From contig JAFTOU010000027.1 in the NCBI GenBank assembly GCA_017463615.1, positions 186,001-250,000 on the forward strand: DNA of 64,000 bases, in the 5' to 3' direction. Within the stretch, counting starts at the first letter, position 1. The number at the start of each line of letters is the position of its first letter. A program made the translations under genes and the position numbers. Of the stretch, positions 60,101 to 64,000 are shown one piece after another. Source of the stretch: Alistipes sp. Its GTDB lineage: Bacteria; Bacteroidota; Bacteroidia; Bacteroidales; Rikenellaceae. The notes beneath the pieces were generated by a model that saw only the letters and a program-made list of their open reading frames with translations, was not told the origin of the DNA and did not search any database.

Positions 60101-60215
60101 CAGCCTCAACGCCCTCATTGCCATTGATATTCACATCAACATCGGATGTCAAATCCTTTGAACAGCTACTTGCCAACACAGCAACAGCAGCCATAAGCAT
60201 AAAAATCTTTCTCAT
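57147..60215 (-). CDS. Giant surface lipoprotein: fimbrillin-like N-terminus + GLUG repeats
   Basis: The 1022-residue protein starts with a lipoprotein signal (lipobox LASSC, Cys18). Residues about 40-300 resemble the FimA/fimbrillin-type sandwich (VTRVTV-like strand, FNWEVGDELTVVYDGKTY, then GRTSEFTV). Residues about 350-960 hold at least ten GLUG-like repeats with the pattern VGGVxGxI...TxCENSGxV. This is the layout of Bacteroidales outer-surface adhesin-like proteins. It lacks a terminal SGNH domain. A 45-residue gene lies 24 bases upstream in the same unit, and a strong terminator follows the stop. Ligand unknown. Confidence 0.85.
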   Translation of the reverse strand: MRKIFMLMAAVAVLASSCSKDLTSDVDVNINGNEGVEAVGQSLTIVATVDDLTRVTVTGDKAAGTSKFNWEVGDELTVVYDGKTYTYLTTQAGRTSEFTVKEGSEAFLPTDLTKPVAVFYNVKSVDADAMTAVYDIAAEQVAGELTNKMPLYHYSANVVIEDQKLVATMQPLASVVEFELTASKSWNVDAISLSNSLLSKTYAVASGVVVDAATGAISLETAEVGTEVKVSMGAAADIATARNVQAVVMGLTREVTIKETITNEDQTTTEVEKTELYAPIYHDQAVLKTYKNGAENARRTIWAKYEAGATAVDEHKHIYQSVDVLKEKVADGISTAEQMKAFADAINGTTERYPAGAEFSNEDGVVVLKNNIDLSAYTNWIAIGCNNDDAQTVKPQFVGIFDGGNNTISGLTIDHNYDIHKVSFPNAEGELVPSYHNSCGLFGVVANGGVVKNLTVAGTIVANMTDPGNNWAYVGGVVAQISGGTVENCVSQVAISAGAQSSGKTRVGGVIGRVYASTADILVKDCKNQGAINLAHAEAKANQAVVGGVVGMIGDGSAGNTPTVTNCENSADVTVFNTGNNTYVGGVFGYITQSAEEAGVMSYCKNSGDVNVGSTESTCSALHFAGVVGRINYHTISYCENSGDVTLNEETNSPSTVSVGGVIGLTNGGASKTAYADNCVNKGSVTVQNVDTMAGGICVGGFIGYSRFCSKMTNCENQGAVYVDAAASNSQTFAGAFGGKIGVAGSGHDKGIVIENCVNNGTLTLYGSTVNTAWNYGGGIAGCCYGGTDVTADGVYGIYVTNCTNNGLVRLMGGNAKFRLGGMTGVNNCSAIEGCVNTGILAVEYESPKEQILGGIIGCIENQYSYVKNCSNSGSMCCLTKTARETGASTANTYVLLAGVVGTGGGAKALIENCTNTGKMLAAHDTLLELNEAKTAYVVNLDATTEYRAAIAGNPNRALPIKNCKAGGYIGTVKGGTGEDRYEADILHKLNDTEGDTYYWKYWLTGYTTPAVYSDMSFVDVE

Positions 60216-60239
60216 AGTTCTTGTTGTTTTGTTGGTTAA

Positions 60240-60377
60240 TTACTCGTCCTCGCGGCCCTCAAATGTTAAATCCTCAAAGCCTGAGACCTCTGATGCTGCA
60301 AAACCTGCCTCAATATGGCAACGGCACTCGCGCAGCTCTGGGCACTGATATGCCCCAAATTTAAGATTTGTTTTCAT
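60240..60377 (-). CDS. Small protein (45 aa) paired with the 57147 lipoprotein
   Basis: ATG at 60375-60377 and TAA at 60240-60242 give 45 residues: MKTNLKFGAYQCPELR ... IEAGFAASEVSGFEDLTFEG. Comparison with the two relatives shows the same order: basic start, Y(x)2P(E/Q)LR, a C-x-C pair, E-x-GFA-x-S and a tail with FEG and acidic residues. The two CxC-containing copies may bind a metal or form a disulfide. No leader peptide is evident. Function unknown. Confidence 0.75.
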   Translation of the reverse strand: MKTNLKFGAYQCPELRECRCHIEAGFAASEVSGFEDLTFEGREDE

Positions 60378-60467
60378 AAAAATGGTATTATTAGGTTATG
60401 TTATACTTCTTTATGATAATAAGACACTTTCACCCCACCTTACCCCTAAAGCAAGGTGAATTTTTTG

Positions 60468-60475
60468 CAAATATA
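60468..60475 (-). promoter_or_regulatory. -7 box of the 45-aa gene and 57147 lipoprotein unit
   Basis: TATATTTG on the - strand, 90 bases before the small gene. The leader contains a small hairpin (ACCTT/AAGGT). No clear -33 was seen. Confidence 0.5.
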
Positions 60476-60493
60476 TACAATTTTTTGGATAAT

Positions 60494-60519
60494 AAAAAAC
60501 CACGAGTCTCCCCGTGGTT
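60494..60519 (-). terminator. Terminator of the 60539 lipoprotein gene
   Basis: The stem AACCACG/CGTGGTT with an 8-base loop, plus six A before and T after, makes a bidirectional-looking U-tailed hairpin 20 bases beyond the stop. Confidence 0.87.
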
Positions 60520-60538
60520 TTTTATCAATTTATAACGC

Positions 60539-63500
60539 TTAGTTTGCCGAGCCGAGGAAGCTATTCTCGCTCAGTGTCATATTACCTGTCCAGCCGGTAA
60601 ACCAGTGCTCCCAGTGCCACAGACTTGTAGCATCGTCTACCAGTGGGTGGAGCTGATCTACCTCGTAAGTACCAGCCTCTGCATTGAAGTTCTTGATAGA
60701 GCCGATAGAGCCACCGAGCTTACAGCCAGAGATAGAATATTTACCAGGAGCTGCGCCTATGATAGCCGAGCGGCACTCAAAGTTACGACCCTCCTCAACG
60801 CTTGTAGGAGCTACCCACGCCTTAGTCTCATCGTTCCAGTTGTGAGTTCCGTCGTTTGTACCAAGCACCTTACCGCTGAATGTACAGTTGATAATCTTTG
60901 ATTTCGCATCCTTTGCACGACCAAGGATACCACCGATACAAGCGTGGTAGTTGTTAGCAACAGTCTTCTCGCCAGTACCACTTCGCGTAGGCATAAGATA
61001 TGCAACAGTACCGCTGTTTGTACAGCCAGAGATGATAGAGTATGTTGCATTCTCAATAAAGCCTGCGATACCGCCGAAGAACTCCTCCTTATATGCAGGG
61101 GTACGCTCAGAGGTAATCTCGCCCTCGTTTACGCAGTTGATAACCTCGCCTCGGTTAATCAGACCAGTGATACCACCTGCACGATACTTAGCACCACCCA
61201 GTGCGCGAACCTTTCCCTTATTTACGCAACCATCAACAATAACACCTACATTGCCGTATGCTGCTGTAAAGGTATCAGAAGATGCACCGCCATAGCAAGT
61301 ACCGAAGCAACCGCCAATATAGCACCAGCCACCTACGGTCTCAGTAGTCTCGGTATATGAAGATATAGCGCCCTCGTTTGTACAGTCGTAGACCTGAATA
61401 CCATTCTGCATAGGGTTAGAGTTCACTCCATTCTTACCAACGATACCACCGCAGTGGAATGCAGAAGTTGATGTCATGTGAACAGATACAGAGCCCTTAT
61501 TTACGCAACCATCAACAACCAGTGGCTGAGTAGCGTAGCCGATAATACCACCCACCATTGGAGCGACATTCTGACGATTCTCAACAACACCATTGTTTAC
61601 GCAGTCGGTAATATATACCTCGCCATTAGCCTTTGTATTTCTACCATTGGTATAACCAGCGATACCGCCGATATACATCTCAAGGTCTGTAGCCTCCTTA
61701 GTACCCTCGCCCAGAGAGATTTTACCATTGTTCTCGCACCCAAGGAACTCGTAGTGGCGAGTCTGACCCACGATACCACCGACATTACATGTGGTCTGAC
61801 CTGTTACAGTCACAGCGCCATTGTTTACGCAGTTCTCAAATACGCCCTCCTTCTCGCTCAGACGGGTAGTGTAACCGAACACACCGCCAATGATACCATT
61901 AGCCGTGGACTTTACAACCACACTACCGTTATTTGTAAGGTCAGAGATATTTACATCTACCGCCTCGCCATCGCCTACAATACCGATAACGCCACCGCCG
62001 ATAATCTCCCAAGCAGCAGCACCGTCAGCGTGGATAACGCTGATATCGCCCTCGTTTGTAAGGTTGCTAATCTCGTTGTCAATCTCAGACTGCACGCGGC
62101 CCACAACACCACCGAAGCGAACCTTAGTATTGAGCTGGCTGCCAGAGGTGATAGTCACCTTGCTGGTAAGGTTATCCAGCGGAGCACCATACTGCTGTGC
62201 AACAACACCGCCAACATAGATCCAGTACGACTCAACATCTGCAGGGATAGTATAGTCCAGAACGATGTTACCCTCAACGGTCAGATTCTTGATAGCACCT
62301 GCAGGGCTCACAGCACCAAACAGACCTGCGCTTGAGCAGATTACAGTGCCCTCGCCACCGTCGTAGGTTGTATACTTGAGCTGGTGGTCCGCGTAGTTGT
62401 AGTTGATGTTCATACCGCTAATGGTGTTGCCCTGACCATCAAAACGGCCAGAGAAGATAGTCTCAACGCCATCAAAAGTATCTGCATTGTTCTGACCAAT
62501 AGCAATCCAGTTGCTATAGTCCGCCAGACTGATGCTGTTGTTGAGCAGGATAACGCCATCCTCGTTACAGAACTTAGTACCTGCAGGGAAGGTCTCAACA
62601 GAGAGGTTTACCTCGTCTGCCAGCTCCTTAAGGTCGGCAGCGGTAGAGATACCATTCTTGTGACCATCAAGGATATCCTTAAGCGGCTGATATACATGCT
62701 TGCGCTCGTCTACAGCCTTGGTGTTATCCACCGTGTAAGCGCTCCAAATAGTGCGGCTGAAGTTCTCAACGCCACCCTTATAGAGCTTCACGCAACCCTT
62801 ACCGCAGTATACTGGTGCGTGGTGAGTCGTGGTGGTAGTGGTAACGGCAGCATCGCCCTCACCCTCGGTAGTCTCAACGGTAACCTCGTTAGATACGCCA
62901 GGGACAACAACCACTACATTACGCTTAGTTGCAAAGTCGTGCATAGCGGCAAGGTTTACCTTCACGCTCTTGCCCACAGTTGCAGCAGAGAGGTCAATAA
63001 GACCTGTTGCAGCATCTACAACAAGGCCTGCAGCCGATGCGTAGGTATAGAGCTGACGAGCAGAGGTGCTGAGGCTCAGCGCATCTGCATTCCAAGCGCT
63101 TGACGCCTGAAGCTCAAACTCTACGACCGATGCCAGAGGCTTCATCACAACCACAACCTTTCCATTCTCCACAGCTGTAGTTGCTGCATAGCCATAGAGA
63201 GGCAGCTTATTTGTCAGCGTACCCTCGGTCTGCTCGGCAGCAATATCAAAGGTAGCCTTCAGCGTTGCAACATCTACGCTTGCAACATTGTAGAATGCAG
63301 CCACCGGAAGTGACGCATCTACAGCAGTGAGTGCATTTGCATCATCCTTTGGCACGAAGGTAGATGTACGGCCTGCCTGCTGAGCAAGGTATACATACTG
63401 TGCGCCATTGTGTACCAGAGTAAGCTCGTCGCCCACCTCCCAGGTGAGGTAGCTGGTCTGGTCAGACACATTTGTATTTACACGGGTAACATCGTCAGCC

Positions 63501-63643
63501 ACAGCCTCAACGACAATACCATCGCCGCTCCAAGAGCCTACGCCCTGAGAGCCGCCAACAAGATTATCAACATCTGTTGTCAAATCCTTTGAGCAGCCTG
63601 CCAACATAGCAACAGCCGCTACAAGCATAAAAATCTTTCTCAT
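60539..63643 (-). CDS. Giant surface lipoprotein: fimbrillin-like N-terminus + GLUG repeats
   Basis: The 1034-residue protein begins MRKIFMLVAAVAMLAGCSKDL with lipobox LAGC (Cys17). I start at ATG 63641-63643, not 30 codons upstream, because the signal peptide is there and the 44-aa gene occupies the preceding sequence. Like its neighbour it has a fimbrillin-type region (LTWEVGDELTLVHNGAQYVYL, GRTSTFV) and then about ten GLUG-like repeats (VGGVVGRV..ISDLTNEGDI and similar). The two proteins share many segments and arose by duplication. An adhesin-like or carbohydrate-binding surface role is inferred. Confidence 0.85.
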   Translation of the reverse strand: MRKIFMLVAAVAMLAGCSKDLTTDVDNLVGGSQGVGSWSGDGIVVEAVADDVTRVNTNVSDQTSYLTWEVGDELTLVHNGAQYVYLAQQAGRTSTFVPKDDANALTAVDASLPVAAFYNVASVDVATLKATFDIAAEQTEGTLTNKLPLYGYAATTAVENGKVVVVMKPLASVVEFELQASSAWNADALSLSTSARQLYTYASAAGLVVDAATGLIDLSAATVGKSVKVNLAAMHDFATKRNVVVVVPGVSNEVTVETTEGEGDAAVTTTTTTHHAPVYCGKGCVKLYKGGVENFSRTIWSAYTVDNTKAVDERKHVYQPLKDILDGHKNGISTAADLKELADEVNLSVETFPAGTKFCNEDGVILLNNSISLADYSNWIAIGQNNADTFDGVETIFSGRFDGQGNTISGMNINYNYADHQLKYTTYDGGEGTVICSSAGLFGAVSPAGAIKNLTVEGNIVLDYTIPADVESYWIYVGGVVAQQYGAPLDNLTSKVTITSGSQLNTKVRFGGVVGRVQSEIDNEISNLTNEGDISVIHADGAAAWEIIGGGVIGIVGDGEAVDVNISDLTNNGSVVVKSTANGIIGGVFGYTTRLSEKEGVFENCVNNGAVTVTGQTTCNVGGIVGQTRHYEFLGCENNGKISLGEGTKEATDLEMYIGGIAGYTNGRNTKANGEVYITDCVNNGVVENRQNVAPMVGGIIGYATQPLVVDGCVNKGSVSVHMTSTSAFHCGGIVGKNGVNSNPMQNGIQVYDCTNEGAISSYTETTETVGGWCYIGGCFGTCYGGASSDTFTAAYGNVGVIVDGCVNKGKVRALGGAKYRAGGITGLINRGEVINCVNEGEITSERTPAYKEEFFGGIAGFIENATYSIISGCTNSGTVAYLMPTRSGTGEKTVANNYHACIGGILGRAKDAKSKIINCTFSGKVLGTNDGTHNWNDETKAWVAPTSVEEGRNFECRSAIIGAAPGKYSISGCKLGGSIGSIKNFNAEAGTYEVDQLHPLVDDATSLWHWEHWFTGWTGNMTLSENSFLGSAN

Positions 63644-63665
63644 AGTTCTTACTGTTTGTTGGTTA

Positions 63666-63800
63666 TTACTCCTCTGGACGGCCATCATAGTCCAGGTCAT
63701 CAAAATCTGTTGCGCCAGAGACTGCAAAGCCACGCTCTATGCTACAGTTGCACACTCTGAGCTGCGGTGCTGCATAAGCACCAAGAAATTCTCTTCTCAT
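63666..63800 (-). CDS. Small protein (44 aa) paired with the 60539 lipoprotein
   Basis: ATG at 63798-63800 and TAA at 63666-63668 encode MRREFLGAYAAPQLR ... CSIERGFAVSGATDFDD, 44 residues ending YDGRPEE. It shares with the 60240 gene GAY-x2-P-x-LR, a C-x-C pair and E-x-GFA-x-S. It lies 24 bases after the preceding gene and 22 bases before the lipoprotein, so all three may form one unit. Function unknown. Confidence 0.76.
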   Translation of the reverse strand: MRREFLGAYAAPQLRVCNCSIERGFAVSGATDFDDLDYDGRPEE

Positions 63801-63824
63801 ACTCTTCGTTTTAAGGTTTTTATG

Positions 63825-64000
63825 TTAAAGTTTGGTTATCTTGAAGTTGTCAAAGTAGAGGCGGATAGAACGGCCATCGGCCTGCTCCTCGGTGTATACC
63901 TCAAAGGTTGTATCGCGGGTTACATTGTCAAAGCTGACCTCAAAAGTTCCGTAGGTTTTTATCTTATCCATCGCAACCACAATCTCGCGCTTATCGCTCA
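63825..64000 (-). CDS. C-terminus of an unidentified protein (5' end outside window)
   Basis: 58 codons are visible, ending SIRLYFDNFKITKL. The alternating hydrophobic pattern (GTFEVSFDNVTRDTTFEVYT, then RSIRLYFDNFKI) is that of a jelly-roll beta domain, as found at the end of secreted carbohydrate-active or surface proteins. It probably belongs to the same surface-protein cluster. The family cannot be named from this fragment. Confidence 0.65.
   Translation of the reverse strand, partial: SDKREIVVAMDKIKTYGTFEVSFDNVTRDTTFEVYTEEQADGRSIRLYFDNFKITKL

Noticed and set aside
58314-60161. Long + strand open frame of 615 codons opposite the GLUG lipoprotein
   Set aside because: It is antisense to a gene with clear signal peptide and repeats, and its translation is a low-complexity mirror of GLUG codons.
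63644-63733. 30-codon N-terminal extension of the 60539 lipoprotein
   Set aside because: It overlaps the 44-aa gene and would bury the lipoprotein signal peptide.

Overview
The window is a dense bacterial chromosome segment, almost certainly from a Bacteroidota member of the order Bacteroidales. Pointers are TAnnTTTG-type -7 promoters, type III glutamine synthetase, a fused SecDF, a RicT (PSP1)/GldH pair, DUF4831, TIGR02757, and fimbrillin-like and GLUG surface lipoproteins. An Alistipes-like (Rikenellaceae) source is my best guess but is not proven. There are no tRNA, rRNA, prophage, intact IS or CRISPR features.

Layout. 1-3.1 kb: uvrA (3' end outside the window) and a TauE/SafE permease. 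3.2-7.1 kb (+): an S1-domain protein, a methyltransferase and glnN. 7.4-11.6 kb (-): zinc-ribbon coiled-coil protein, Nif3, MerR, RsmF-like rRNA methylase and a deoxynucleoside kinase. 11.8-18.4 kb: trkA, two small + strand exported or membrane genes, an exported EEP hydrolase with ispE, then a Skp-like lipoprotein and the diadenylate cyclase cdaA. 18.8-24.5 kb: tandem S1/P1 nucleases, a patatin, a TspO-superoxide dismutase fusion and an SGNH-type lipoprotein. 24.6-26.9 kb: egsA and araD. 26.9-35.7 kb: eight - strand genes (M23-like, dxr, rseP, radA, MATE, ricT, gldH, trmB). 36.3-41.8 kb: a tightly overlapping eight-gene operon (YbbR-like, coaE, folP, lolD, TIGR02757, trmN6, DUF4831, AlkD-like). 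42-49 kb: a giant GLUG/SGNH surface lipoprotein and secDF. 49.7-57 kb: a Ca2+ P-type ATPase, then an operon joining a kinase-AAA+ fusion, a TerB-like protein and an exported protein. 57.1-64 kb: two more giant GLUG lipoproteins and the tail of another gene.

The most unusual content is intergenic. Ten copies of a structured element of about 127 bp lie in one orientation, each with its right end within a few bases of, or across, the stop codon of a - strand gene. Arms differ in sequence between copies but stay complementary, including the termini; the apical GTAC(n6)GTAC hairpin is constant; and the imperfect pairs I checked by hand are G-T pairs in + strand sense rather than A-C. Several other palindromic repeat families (here called B to F) fill the same gaps, and remnants show that elements were added repeatedly at the same place. 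Transcription units without the element mostly end in ordinary U-tailed hairpins.

A second candidate is a family of 43-45-residue proteins, each encoded 11-24 bp upstream of a giant surface lipoprotein. A third is the kinase-AAA+/TerB-like operon, and a fourth is the TspO-superoxide dismutase fusion. The remaining genes are mostly housekeeping: DNA repair, isoprenoid and folate/CoA synthesis, envelope biogenesis, protein export, and K+/c-di-AMP homeostasis.
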